A stretch of 64,000 nt of DNA from Ceratobasidium sp. AG-K (taxonomy: Eukaryota; Basidiomycota; Agaricomycetes; Cantharellales; Ceratobasidiaceae), in assembly GCA_037039685.1 (NCBI GenBank), contig JAWNGF010000003.1:1860001-1924000 (forward strand), given 5' to 3'. A program made the translations under genes and the position numbers. This document shows, one piece after another, positions 12,618 to 24,074 of the stretch. Below the pieces are notes generated by a model. The model saw nothing but the letters and a program-made list of their open reading frames with translations, was not told the origin of the DNA and ran no database searches. How positions within the stretch are numbered: the first letter of the stretch is position 1; every line of letters begins with the position of its first letter.

Positions 12618-14428
12618 TTATTCCCAATCACTATCGTCACTATCCTCCTTCTGCTCGCTCTTTGCTTTGTCAATTGACACAGGTTTCTTGTCGGTTGACT
12701 CGACACCCGCACCCGCGACGCTGGAAGTTGCGCTAACCACGTCAAAGCTTGACTCTGATTCACGGGGGCTGGTATTGTTAGTGCTGACCCCCGAGTGAGC
12801 GACAAGCACTTGCGAGGCAGAACGAGAGGCGGGGCCGGTTGGCGTGGTGGCAGATTCACTAGCTAGAACTGGGGCAGTGGGCTCTAGCTCATCAGCAGAC
12901 GTCTTCAGAGTTGTGGTTGATGTGGATGGATGTACTGGAGGCAGATTGGATGTGAATTCGGCTGAGGGTTGGGCGACAATGGGTTTCCCTGTATTTTCCG
13001 TGGGAGAGGCAGGCTTGTCATCATCTTCCCAACTGAAATCATCGTCGGATTGAGTTGGGGCTTCATGGCAAGGTTAGCTTCTCAAAGTAGAACGATCACT
13101 CGTACGTACCTTCCAGGATAATCTTACGCTTCTCTTCATCTTCGTTGATCTGCTGGACGCGGAAAAAGTAGCGTTTCCAAAAGTCATCCTCCGAAATAGT
13201 GGAGGGAACTGAAAAATAAAATTAGTATTGAACCAGGCCCAGTGTGCCCACATACCAAGTTCCTCCTTGGTGGCGAGAAGCGCATCAGAATCCTCCGAGG
13301 CCTCGGCCACAACTTCCCGAATACGAGAGGTCCATTTCGCGTCGTTTATATCGATTCCAGCTAGGTATGTCTCATACCTCTCCTTTGCTGAAGATGTTGT
13401 GGGATCGACACGAAGTATCTCTGGATCACTCTTAAGACGCTTGAGCAACGTTTCAGCGTGGGTCAGAGCGGGGCGGTTACTAGAAGCGCCGCCGGGTCCC
13501 TCAGGAGCTGGGCTGCCTACTCCCATAGGGCTTGGCATCATCCATCTGTGTATCCAGCGTCGATTAAGAAGAGTCAAGAGCAAGATTGCGTGCCACTTAC
13601 ATGTCTGAGCCGTCCCAGACCACCCCCCGAGTATTGTCCGCTCCTTCTCCCGGCACAACCTGAACGGCATCCTTTAAGAATGCGCCAGCACCCTTGAGCA
13701 ATGCTTCACTGCGGTGGACGTATTCGCCAGCGAGTTTCTCGGCCTGCGCTAGACTAATAGGAACGTTTCCTTCTTGTTGGATCCGTTGGATATTGGTTGC
13801 TAGTGACGCACGTAAAGCGTCTGCTTGCGCTTGCGCGGTGGTCAATTGACTTTGGAGGGAGGCAGTAATGGCTGCGGGTGCAAACTGCGGCGGTAGATTG
13901 GCTTGTAGTCGCGAGAAAAAGGTTGCACCAGTAGTTGCTTCGGTTGGCGAACTCGGTTTAATAGTTGCGGCATCATCGTCGACTTCCTTTTCTTTGCCTT
14001 TGGTATCAAGCGCAAGAGCGGGTTGCCCTTGGTTAGATGCATCGGTTGTCGAGGCAGTAGCTTCCCGGCTGGCCTCAGCTGTTGTCTGCTGAGTTTCCAA
14101 AGAGTTCCCAAGCCAGCTAGCTTCTTTGCGCGCCGTTTCCACTACCGAGCGAAAGTCTTGCCTTGCAGTTTTGAGGGCAGCTTGACTCTAATAAGGCTCA
14201 TAAACAAGTTGCTTACATTGATTAAAAACAGCCCACCTGCTTCTGAAATCCTCCCCAGAATCTCCCTAATTGGCCGATGACCTCGTTTACCTCTTCTCCA
14301 AGAGTCTGTTGAGGTGGTTGTGTTGGTGCATCTGTTGATCTTGATGACCCAGGCTGATCAAGACTGGCCCGCCGCTCATCCTCTTGAATCTGCTCAGCTA
14401 TGTCAAACAGTTCCGGGACGTTTGCCAT
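12618..14428 (-). CDS. BSD-domain protein (Dos2/BSDC1-like)
   Basis: Predicted exons on minus: 14428-14237, 14187-13601, 13545-13256, 13208-13110, 13060-12618 (536 residues), all phases consistent. The N-terminal part is helical and Ser/Thr-rich with an amphipathic repeat region (LATNIQRIQQEG). The BSD domain lies in exons 3-4, recognisable by SEDDFWKRYFFRV with the conserved Phe-Trp pair followed by FSWEDDD. The C-terminus is disordered and ends in an acidic stretch finishing DSDDSDWE, a tail form often seen in this family. BSD domains occur in TFIIH subunits, synapse-associated proteins and Dos2-like proteins; the full architecture fits the Dos2/BSDC1 group. Convergent with the preceding gene, 151 bases between stops. 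Confidence 0.85.
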
Positions 14429-15206
14429 CGGGCAAAGGCGTGTTTCGAGGAGATAAATGTATTCAGATGTGGTGGTCGAGTGCTTCACAGAGGGCAATTG
14501 GATCAACGGAATTTCAAACCTGATGAACCTCACCTAATTAGGAATATGAATGTGGGTTACCCTACAGTCGAGAATTCAATAACAGGGACCTGAGCACATA
14601 GTAGGTATAACGCTGCATAAGTCTCTCACGAAGCCACCGGATCCGTATCCACCATAGGAGTGGCCCTTCGGCACGTAAGGCCCAGAGAGCCCACAACCGA
14701 CCTGTAAAAGTCCTTTGCTCAGGTTCTCCTTCACGTTGGTGATCCAGTCTGTTCTCGAGGGTATCTTATAAAACCTACACTAAACATACCTCGACCTCAC
14801 CATCAAGCTCTTCATTGCACATACATGCAGGTCTCTCTCCCATCGTTGCACGAGTCCGACAACTTTTATGCAAGTAATCTCCAAACACTCTGCATACTGG
14901 TAACTACAACTTTGTTAGATATATCATGGTCGGTCCTCTAAGTCACCAACAAGCTGGGCTTTGATGCCCCACTCCAGCCAGCAGCGTGCGTATCGTCTAA
15001 CTGCGTTTGGCTTACCGGTTTAAATGATTCTTGGCTTTGCCACCTTGAGTTCATTTATGTTCCTCCTCTGGTTGGTGTGATGCCTGGGTCACGTGGATTG
15101 AATTAAAAAAGCTGGCTCACGTCTTGGTGTATAGTAAGTTGCTGCTAGCGACTACTCAAGCGATTGCCTCTCCCATCCATGCGCACACATTTGTGAGGAC
15201 TCTCAA
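14429..15206. other. Intergenic region upstream of tRNA-Leu, nothing recognised
   Basis: About 780 bases, presumably the promoter of the BSD gene and flank of the tRNA. Open frames here are short and show no supported protein. Confidence 0.4.
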
Positions 15207-15325
15207 GGCATGATGGCCGAGCGGTCTAAGGCGTCGCACTCAAGTTTGTTTGTACATGCTTGGCCTTGTTTGGCTCTATTTGCGATTCGGGTCTCCGAGC
15301 GAGAGTTCGAATCTCTCTCATGTCA
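15207..15325 (+). tRNA. tRNA-Leu (anticodon CAA) with intron
   Basis: Class II tRNA. A seven-pair acceptor stem forms between 15207-15213 (GGCATGA) and 15318-15324 (TCATGTC), with discriminator A at 15325. The D-arm/A-box reads TGGCCGAGCGG, the anticodon stem is TCGCA/TGCGA, the anticodon CAA is at 15241-15243, a long variable arm follows (around TCGGGTCTCCGA), and the T-arm/B-box is GAGTTCGAATC. A 35-base intron lies about 15245-15279, one base after the anticodon, the usual place for fungal tRNA-Leu(CAA). A TTTT pol III terminator follows at 15331-15334. Confidence 0.93.
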
Positions 15326-15766
15326 GAATCTTTTGTTACGTCGCTGAGGGAGATTCGAACTCGTGCCCGGAGTTTTTTCAAGGTCACACTGTCTGTATAT
15401 TCTGTCTCGTCCTCTGAATCTCCCGGAGAAACTACGGCTGAAGCGCTTGTCGCAGGGAGTTCGCTGGGTTTAGCGAGCAGACTGGATGCCTTTCCGTAAG
15501 GAATCAAGAAAAATACCCGACCTAATCGTTCCATCGAGGGCCGTCGGGTCGGGAAGGTCGTGTTACCTTTCCGTAAGACGCAACCCGTGTAAAAAAGAGA
15601 AATATTCCTAAAATAGGGGGGGTGATTAAATCTTACTTTACACATTGCACTCACCCTGCCGCTTGGGAGCAGCAGTCGACTTGGCAGACAACTTTGATGG
15701 CGTGCAAGCTGGCCCCTTGCCATTCCGCGGGTACTTGAAACTTGATAGAGCAGCAGGGGTGGACAT
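15226..15766 (-). CDS. Doubtful small spliced protein whose 3' end is antisense to tRNA-Leu
   Basis: Two exons can be joined in phase on minus: 15766-15655 and 15521-15226 (135 residues), starting MSTPAALSSFKYPRNG and continuing GRVFFLIPYGKASS after a 115-base intron; other acceptors in the intron hit stops early. The first 37 codons are basic and protein-like. The last 35-40 codons are antisense to the tRNA gene and its inverted copy, giving arginine-rich sequence (RARVRIS, MREIRTLARR) that is probably not under protein-level selection. No family is recognised. The true 3' end may lie earlier or the gene may be degraded. Confidence 0.3.
15293..15372. repeat. Inverted repeat made of the tRNA-Leu variable/T-arm region
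   Basis: The arms 15293-15320 and 15345-15372 are reverse complements at 24 of 28 positions, with a 24-base spacer. The first arm is the variable-arm and T-arm part of the tRNA-Leu gene; the second keeps the core GAGTTCGAATC on the minus strand but has no matching 5' half, so it is a tRNA fragment and not a second gene. Confidence 0.75.
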
Positions 15767-17447
15767 ACGAGAGTATGGTGTGGTGGGACAGTGCAGCAGG
15801 CTGTGGGTAGGGACGCACGCTGTGCATCCGCGCCGCCCCCTATCTCCTAATTCAGATAATGTAATTGCCGTTCGAGTGTATGCGCCCTTTGCGAAGTGCC
15901 GACATCCCGATTTGGTCAATAGTCAACTGGACGTCATCTCATCGACTCAATTTCCATGAGTTCTAAAGCTAGATACATGCTCGGAAAAATAAAAGAGGGG
16001 GCTCCCAGATGAGCGTTCAAATCTGCCTCCGGGCGTATTTCACACTGAGTTCTATGGTGCGATGTGCCTCCGACTTGGGCCACTCGTCTAAATCAGCCTT
16101 TAGAACGCCTCGTGCGATCTAAAATCTTTACGGAAAGTCGCCCACTACCGAAGTCAAGTTCAACAGTATGTTAGCCGTTATGCTGAAGAGCAAAGGTGGC
16201 CGCACAAAGTGAATAAATCATACTAATCATGACTCAACAGATGAACAGCTGAAGGCCGATTAATAAAGTGTAGGACTTGTGACGCATACATACGGAAGAG
16301 CTTGGGCTTGCTAGATAGGGAGGGACCGGTTAACAATTAGCGTATTACCTCCGACTACAGAGCTACTTCCGTACTATCTCTTGTAATGACCCTTGTCATG
16401 GGTGTTTCTACAAGATCCTACCAAACTCTACAACTTCACACATACCTGTGCGGCTGTTTCCCGTACAAGTGCAGCAGAGCGAGCATAACGCTGCGAACGC
16501 GCATATTCACTCCGTCACCTGGTCTGGAAGTTACAAGCCCAGGGTTAAGCAGGGGGACGAATGAATGGGAAACAAATCAGAGCCCAAGCGTTTAAGCGTT
16601 GCTAAAGGCAGCATGCATACGTACTCTGTGCCAGATGCGTCGGGCCCTCAGGTCGCAGTGCCGTGGTGATAGCTGATATCTTTCATCCATTTATACCTAT
16701 CATATTCGAGACATCTGGCATCCGAGAGACACCGGGATATTGGGCTGGGTGCTCAGGCATCTCAAGAGTCCCCACACGGGGACCCCCAACGACTTTACTC
16801 GGAGTATGATTATGGCGTTGAAGGATAAGCCGGGCTAGCGCCGTAAATTGGCGAGCTGCAAGCTCGTGGAGAGTTCAAGAACACATGCGTTGTTGGAGAT
16901 TATTCTAGGCGTTCCATCCGTTTGGCCAGGGTTATTAGGGACGGAACTCGAGTTGTGTGATAATTTGCGCTCGATCAAGCTTAGCGCTGGGAAATGGTTC
17001 TCACCAGGATGGTTTGCCCCGTATCATACGGCCAACACCCAATTTCTGGGGTTGATATACGCATTCTTGGCTTGAGAACCATGTCCGGGAGTAGTCACCA
17101 GAAAATGTATACGCTTTAGCAGGTTCTTTGAAGATATGTAGGTAAAAGGTGATTAAGGGGCCGAGGATATGTTGGCCACTGAATTTCTTTATGTATGCGT
17201 TCGAAAGACCATAGGGGCAACTGAACCCGGCGTGGTAACCGCTCAGGGTGATTTGACGCGGTCGAACATGTGTCACGTGGGAGTCTCGACACGCTCTGAA
17301 GGCCCAAGTCACACCCCTGCCATACGCGCTCCGCTATCCTAAAACCGTTCAAACTTCAGAGTCTGGCATTGCTGTTGACCTCCATACTTGGGAACTTTTA
17401 TTTGACGTTCATCTCCTGCGGTATTCCACACTCCTTTGACAGCAGAC
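15767..17447. other. 1.7-kb gene-poor region, nothing recognised
   Basis: Only short unsupported open frames (for example 17001-17312 minus and 16848-17075 plus), none with splice context or motifs. It contains the NIMA kinase promoter at its right end. No tRNA, repeat array or transposon ends were seen. Confidence 0.4.
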
Positions 17448-20057
17448 ATGAGCTCCGTGCTAGACGACTATGAGGCTGGGGAGGTTATAGGGAACGGGTC
17501 ATTCGGATTGATTAGAAAAGTGCGGAGAAAGGCTGATGGTGCGCTGCTTGCACGGAAAGAGCTCAACTTTGAGCGAATGACGGAACGAGATAGGAAACAG
17601 ATTGTTGCAGAGGTGTAAGTACCGGCACCGTCATTAATTCCTTGGCTGACCACTTGTCTCCAATCAGCAACATTCTCAAAGATCTCAAACACGACCATAT
17701 CGTTCGATATCATGACCGAGTGAGTGTGCATGTAGACGCTCGCTACGTTTGTTTATCCATCACACCAGTATGTTGACCGGGACAACGGAATATTATACAT
17801 CCTCATGGAAGTAGGTTCATTTTTAGCTTCTCTAGGATATCCTTGCTCACGGTCTTGAAGTACTGTGGAGGAGGGGACTTATCCGGGGCGATAAAACAAA
17901 TGAGGCGACAAAAGTGAGTTGGCGTTGTTTCCGTTTCAGTCGTCTGTGCTCAAGCGCCGCCCGTAGTAAACATATTGCCGAAGATACTGTCTGGTCCTAC
18001 TTTGCTCAGATTCTTCTCGCCTTGCATCATTGCCATTTTCCCAACTCTAAAACCGCCGCCGAAGGCTCTAACCTGGCTCAACCACGACCCACGCAACAAA
18101 TCTTACACCGTGATTTGAAACCGGAGAATGTTTTTCTAGACTCCGAGGGGTACGTAAAGCTCGGCGACTTTGGTTTGGCAAAGCAGATTGGATATGCTAC
18201 GTTTACGCAGACTTATGTTGGGGTATGCCGTCCTCTCAACCTCCTGAAATATTGCTGACGGGAGTGCTAGACACCTTACTATATGTCTCCTGAACTCATT
18301 AACGAGAAGCAGTATGACACAAAATCCGATATTTGGAGTCTTGGATGCTTAATTTATGAGCTATGCGCCCAAAAGTAAGTAATATCCATATTCTCGCTAC
18401 CTCATATTTAAACGCACAATAGCCCTCCGTTTCACGAGGCAAAAACCCATCAAGAGCTGGCATTGTCGATCCGACAAGGTCGTATTCCGCCTCTGCCCCG
18501 GGTTTACTCGTCTGCATTGAGCAACGTCATCAAATCAATGCTTAATATCAATGTTTGCTTTCACCTGTTTCAACCCGCAACTCGCATATTGACTTTATCC
18601 TCTTCACCAGCCCGCTATGAGACCTTCAGCTCAACAGCTGTTACAGCATGAGAGAATAGAGTTTGCATGCAAAATGACCGAGGCACAGAAACTGTAAGGC
18701 ACATTCTTGAGCATCCATTTATGATGCAGATATTAATTCCTTGCATTCAGTGCTACAGGTTTGCGTATACGAAAAACGGCCATCATGAATAAGGAGCGCG
18801 AGGTAGCCGAACGAGAAGCCGCGTTACTACAACGAGAAGCTTCTACGAATACTGTTGATAGGAGTGCTTTCGATGCTGAATGCGCGGCTTTCAAGGCTGC
18901 GCAAATTGCGTTTGCCTCGGAACGAGCGGTTTTTATGGAGGAGCGTAACGCTTTGAACATTGAAAGGGCGTCACTAGGCGCTGAACGACTGGCCTTGAGC
19001 AATGAGCGTGCAAGCTTTACCGCCGAGGTGGGGGTTTTTAGTGCCGAACGGGCCCTATTCGAGTCGCAGCGCGCGACCCTGGCGCAAGAACGGGAAGTAT
19101 TTGTGCGTGAAAAAGAAGCATTTACAGAGGAGGTGCAGAACGTGCGGAAAGCGTTCGCAGTTCAGGTAGAGGAGATGAAGGCAGAGCGAGAACGGCTGGA
19201 CGCAAGAAAGGAGGCGGCGGCGGCGGTAGTTGTAGAGATGAGGGCGAAGAAACCGCTGGAGGAACAAAAGTAAGCACACACCCTTGCCTCTACTACTTTG
19301 TCCGCCCCACTTGATTGCTTCGGTCCGCTGAGACTGCCTGCTCACAAGGGAATCTAGAAACGCTGCAGTGATGCCACCCTTAACGAGGTACATGTCCTAC
19401 GATGAAACGCCCAGCAAGCCTGCTCAGAAACTCAACGCTGGTTTGTCGCACAAGAACCACCAAACGCCACTCGCCAAACGTCTTACCTCACGGAGCATGA
19501 CAAACCTTGGGTCGGCCATGCGAGGGGTAGTGCTCACAGACTCGGGACAGGCGGTTCCTACCCCCATCAAAGGCTCGGATATTACCACATCTCCGTCCGA
19601 CATCACTCTTGACGACCGTACTGCCGGCGCGCCAATTCCTGCCCCACAACTGGCTGACGTGGCAGCGGTACCAGTTCCTGAACGCTCTTCGTCCGAGGGC
19701 GACGCACCTCGGAACCCACGACTCACACGTCGGTCAACTATTGGTTCTCGGCCTCTCAGCGTTCCTGCCCCAACAATCAGTACAACAGGGTGGACAGTCC
19801 CACCAGCTGTCTATGATTTGGCGGATGAGGAGAATTTGCCCAGTCCATTCTTGAAGAGGGGCAAGACAGAAGCTGTGAAAGGAAAAAAGGTGCCGGGACT
19901 GCTACAACTCGCAACTGGTAACGCTGCCAAGGCTGGAGCAAGCACCACCACACGATCTGGTGTCTCGGGAAGTCTGAGAGCTGGGACCAAAGCCTCATTA
20001 ATGCGGGCCGTCAAGGCCTCCGAGAGTGTGACGAGGACTCTGTCTTCGAGGAGGTAG
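17448..20057 (+). CDS. nimA: NIMA-related serine/threonine protein kinase
   Basis: Mitotic kinase of the NIMA/Nek2 (yeast Kin3) group. Ten predicted exons: 17448-17614, 17668-17719, 17769-17810, 17861-17913, 17967-18222, 18271-18374, 18423-18552, 18611-18693, 18751-19269, 19358-20057 (701 residues, typical for fungal NIMA). The kinase domain has the Gly-rich loop GNGSFG, the catalytic Lys in LLARKEL, the HRDLKPEN loop (His152, Arg153, Asp154), DFGLA, the activation segment TPYYMSPE and DIWSLGC. About 20 extra residues sit just before the HRD loop. A strong coiled coil rich in ER/EA repeats follows (exon 9), then a disordered Ser/Thr/Pro tail typical of NIMA regulation. The exon 4/5 junction has two in-frame acceptor choices. 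Convergent with DPH2. Confidence 0.92.
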
Positions 20058-20323
20058 CAGTGTCGTGTCTCCCTATATGCGCCTTTATTCTCTATCGGTT
20101 TGGTGTTTGTGAAACTTGTTGCATTACGGACCGGCTCTAACCACCACTAGTATCATATACCACCCTGCGGGTCCAGCTCATTATTCTCACACTATTTGTT
20201 TCCCCATCCATTTTCCACTCCCGCACGCCTTGTCTCCGCTCTGCATCCTGTTCATGCTGTTGTACTCTGGTTTCATAAATGGTTAAAAACTTCTATTTTC
20301 TCATGTATTTGATCGTGCAGAAA

Positions 20324-22431
20324 TCACGAGTTGGGGGTATGGTCTACGTCTTCATAGCCCTTGGCAATCCCGCTCCGACCTTGCTCGAGTGTAGCAGGTG
20401 CGTCTTGTCCCAAACGTTGTTCGAGCCCTTGGAAGGAACGATTTTGTAGGAAGTCGCCTTAACAAGAGTCAATCGGGATATGGAAGAAAAGGTAAGTAAT
20501 TACTTACTTCCAGCATTCGCGACGACCTGCGTCAGGCCGCCTTCGTTGTTTCTCAAAGCAATAGCGCTACCGCTCTTGTCGATCGTTGCGATATCTTTAC
20601 ATACTCAGAGCTATACATTTAGTGGTGAATTGATAGCTCACCCCGAGGGTCCGTATATCGTTTGGCGTGTCGGTAAGTACCGGTTACCAGCGAAAAACTT
20701 GGCCTGTCTGGATCTTCGTCAGAGTCGGAATCTCGCTCTTCTGTATTATCTTCGCCGACAGATCCAATACTTTCAATATTCGCCGTCGAGAGCACGAAGT
20801 ACTCACCTCGTTCGTTTTGCCGTGCAAGAACCCGATCAAAATCGAGAACATACTCCCCTGTCCAGCTACGATCGGCACCCAGAGCAACTTCAAGTTCAAA
20901 CGGAGTTACAATGGGCCGGTAAAATTCCTAGCATACAATCAAGTTTCTGTGATTACCAGAATTGGACTAACGTACCCTAGAATCGATGACGCTGTTTTCA
21001 GGACAGGCGACCAGGACAAAACATTCAATCTCCATGAAATTTGCAAGTTTAGCAGGGTTGAGTTTCCCAACGCTTATAGTGTAGCATTTCTTTTGGGATT
21101 TGGAAAGTAGGCGACGTAGATGAGCCATCAGCGGCAAGTAGGACGCTTCGCAAATCGGTCAATCACATGTTAGCTCAAGAGGAGTGCTCTGCTCACCCAC
21201 TCCAAGCGTCCCAACCAAAATGCCAATCACATCAGCGTCACGAGCTTTTTGTATGAGCGCATAGCGGCGCATTAGCAGTTTGTTCACACTGCCAGTCTCT
21301 CTACGCGCCAATCGTGTTTGAGGGTTATAGGATATGACCTGCGATACCTTTTAGATCGGTTCAGATAACTTGGGACCAAAATTACTCGCCTCGCTCGAAG
21401 CATGTGTGAGTAAGAAGTTGGTCAAGGCTAGACTCTCGCCTCCAAGATACAGAATCACCGACTCTTCAACAGAGGCGACTGCCTTTGAATCCGTTTTTGG
21501 TGAAATTGATACAATTGTAGACGGTGATAAAGGCTCTGATGGTTGGTTAGGGTCTGCCGGGGCATATGGCGCACTGGAAGATGACGTTGGAGGAGGCGTA
21601 TAGCTTTTCGGTATGCTAGGTGCGATGATATCCAAAGATGGGAATTTCTTTTGAAGTATGTTTTTTACCCTGTCTACAGGATTTAGGCAAGATGCATCGC
21701 ACCAACCGAGTTCCGGGAAGCTCACCGACACTATATGCGTAGGAAACGTCTGTTTTAATTATAATTGCCTTGGTTGAGGTATTGCTGGATAACCAATCTT
21801 GAACCGCGAGCCAAAACCGATTAACACAATCGTCAATATCAATATGCCTCTTTCCAAAGACATATATGACAGGTAAACGGGATGTGCTGGAGTTGCCAAA
21901 AGTCAGCTTCACATGCAGAAGTGCAACGAAATGCTTACGGGCTAAGACAAGCATGTCCATAATGTACCACTACATCCGCATCGATATGCGCCGCGGCAAC
22001 CTCGTCTACACAGCAGCTATCGTCTCATGAGTATATCAGTCACATCAATGTTCTCTCAGCTTACCTCCCATATGTTGTATCCGCCAATACGTACACATTC
22101 CTGTCATTCCCGAGCAGCCGTTTGAGCCGTGTATAGATCGGAACCGACACGCCGAGCAACTCGTCAGGAAACTGGAGAGCTACCTAAAGCAAGCCTAAGT
22201 GAGATCAGCCACGTCAATGAATACGAGCGCTCTAAAATTATTTTTCACCTGCTTATAGTCATTGTCGATGATGTGTCGAACTGTGTCCTGGATTTCAAAA
22301 AGTTCCTCAAGATTTTCACCCTGAGCCTCAGCACTAGTAAGCTCGCCCTCCCGGATTTCCACAGGGCGATTGATGGCTTCCTCCTCTGCAGTGGAGAATG
22401 CGCCAGATGGGGGAGGTTGGGCAGTGGACAT
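20324..22431 (-). CDS. DPH2: Diphthamide biosynthesis protein 2
   Basis: Partner of Dph1 in the radical-SAM-type first step of diphthamide synthesis on elongation factor 2. Ten predicted exons on minus: 22431-22249, 22183-22065, 22016-21939, 21886-21726, 21673-21390, 21338-21197, 21145-20976, 20927-20642, 20594-20508, 20457-20324 (547 residues); every junction keeps phase. Family signatures: ALQFPDELL, the cysteine block YGSCCVDEVAA with VHYGHACLSP, the middle-domain NKLLMRRYALIQKA, and the C-terminal QGRSGIAKGYE. The intron 21389-21339 starts with GC (GCGAGT); a GT donor one base later puts the message out of frame. Codon GRYLP-type ends are not needed. Divergent from the hemerythrin gene (392 bases between starts). 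Confidence 0.93.
21339..21389 (-). other. GC-AG intron in DPH2
   Basis: Reading minus, exon 5 ends in GAG and the intron opens GCGAGT and closes CGCAG. Splicing here yields HASSE-VISYNPQTR, which matches the expected DPH2 continuity; the neighbouring GT two bases further leads to a stop after a few codons. Confidence 0.75.
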
Positions 22432-22823
22432 GGCGGCAAGAGCGAGTAATTGTCCAATCCCCAAAAATGGCTTGGTCAGCTCTGCCCAAATCAGGCTTAT
22501 GAGTCGGGCACTCCCTTACGTGTGGTTGATGACCACAGTACCTTGCCTCCGTCAGCTGGCCGACTCGGCTTAGAATAAACCCACACACGCTTGTATAAAT
22601 TCCCCTGTCTTTGTAGCTTTCCTTACAACTACTACCATTGGCGCCATTATCCCTTTCCGGTTTCAGTCTACGTCGATTCAATCAGGCCGACCGACGCTGG
22701 TTGAGCATTACGTATCTCTTGCGACCCCCTCGTGCTAAACTGCCCTGCTTGTCTCGCGCTCAGCAAAGCCCTCGTTATTTCTGTCAAACTGTGCACATAA
22801 ACTACCCTAGAACTAACATAAAC
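22432..22823. promoter_or_regulatory. Divergent promoter region of DPH2 and the hemerythrin-like gene
   Basis: 392 bases between oppositely oriented start codons. No clear TATA box; short open frames on both strands are not supported. Confidence 0.35.
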
Positions 22824-23625
22824 ATGGCATCCGAAACCCGACGATGGAATAGAGTAAGAGCTACTGGACCGTACTGAAACATATTGAACATCATCGAATT
22901 GGTAGTTAGCAGACCGCATGGGTTATTTTCCATTCACTCCTTGGAGCAAAGTGTATGTTCTGTTGCTTGGAAACTCATCCCATTAGTCGCTGAATATAGG
23001 CGTGCTCAGTCGACACCATCTATGCGGTAGGTAGCCCATCTACACTCACCTAGTCCTATACTCACGCCAACGCAGTTCTCTGACGGGTCTTTTGCCAAGG
23101 TGATGCCGTTGTCAGCGTACCTGCGGATGATTATGGAGTTTCATGAGCGTACGTCCATTTTAGAGCATATTTCGTTGGCGTTTATGCTTTTTTAGATCTC
23201 GACATGCACCACGGGATTGAAGAAACCTACGTGTTTCCTGTGCTCGCCAAACGGATGCCTAGCTTTGCCAACAACGAAATCCATAAAAACTCCCACAAAG
23301 TGATTCATGCGGGTAAGTGCTTCTTCGCATGAATTGATCGAGACACAAAAACTGATCTTGCCTGACACTTTGATAGGCCTAGACAAGCTCAAAGATCTAG
23401 TGGACGGCTGGAAGGTCGAACCTTCGACATTTTCGCCAACTGACTTGCGTACATGTCTAGACGAGTTCAAAACGCCACTCTTCAATCATTTGGAAGAAGA
23501 AGTGTAAGCAAGCTGATCATTCGAGTGTGCATATTGTTAATTGAATTTTGAACAGCCGAGATTTATCGGGGGAGAATCTGAAGAAGTATTACACATTGGA
23601 AGAGGTGGACCGGTTGCCAATGTAA
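22824..23625 (+). CDS. Hemerythrin-like HHE cation-binding protein
   Basis: Seven predicted exons for only 162 residues: 22824-22853, 22906-22950, 23000-23026, 23076-23148, 23196-23312, 23377-23503, 23556-23625. The four-helix HHE pattern is visible: MEFHEHLDMHHGIEETYVFP (helix 1-2 ligands), HKNSHKVIHAG (helix 3) and FNHLEEEV (helix 4), which would bind a di-iron centre. The intron 1 acceptor GGTAG before 22906 was chosen because it alone keeps LADRMGYF in frame with the rest. Small intracellular hemerythrin-like proteins in fungi are mostly of unknown role, possibly oxygen, nitric oxide or iron handling; that is inference. Its stop lies 83 bases from that of SDHAF4. Confidence 0.87.
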
Positions 23626-23708
23626 CGATATCTTGTGTACTATTTAGATTACCGATTATATTATCACCATCGACCGTGTGGGCTATAACGGTGCTTACTA
23701 TGTAGTCA

Positions 23709-24074
23709 TCAAAAGTCTGTTACTCGTCCCCCATAACTCCAGTCGTTCCTCCCCTCTGGAACTGGCTCTCGCTTCGGACCGCCTCGCTCGCCAGTGACGG
23801 GGTTGACTTCACCAACAAACTCGGGGGATATAGGTCGCCTCGCATCAGGATGCAGCTCTTCTCCGGGTTTTACCTCGGCCGATTTGTGGGCAACTGCGGG
23901 GGTCTGGGAATTTCGGACGAGTTCTTCAAACTCTCGCTGATCTTCTCGAGGAAGTGGAGGTGGGCCTGGTCTAGAGTAGGGAGGTTGAGACAGTAGTCGG
24001 GGTGCGTATATACGTAAATTTCGAGAGTGGAAACCTAGTCTCGAGACGGTTCGAAGGCTCGTAAAGGCTTGCAT
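23709..24074 (-). CDS. SDHAF4: Succinate dehydrogenase assembly factor 4
   Basis: Single-exon gene, 121 residues. The C-terminal signature of the SDHAF4/DUF1674 family is complete: [19 protein letters not shown] followed by [13 protein letters not shown] at the extreme C-terminus. The N-terminus from [15 protein letters not shown] is basic and Ser/Arg-rich, as expected for a mitochondrial targeting peptide. The protein binds the flavinylated SdhA subunit and protects it during complex II assembly. Start chosen at 24074; longer in-frame upstream extension would run into the divergent thymidylate synthase promoter. Confidence 0.93.
   Translation of the reverse strand: MQAFTSLRTVSRLGFHSRNLRIYAPRLLSQPPYSRPGPPPLPREDQREFEELVRNSQTPAVAHKSAEVKPGEELHPDARRPISPEFVGEVNPVTGERGGPKREPVPEGRNDWSYGGRVTDF

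Noticed and set aside
15345..15372. Possible second tRNA on the minus strand
   Set aside because: Only the T-arm-like 3' part exists; no D-arm, anticodon stem or pairing acceptor strand upstream on minus.
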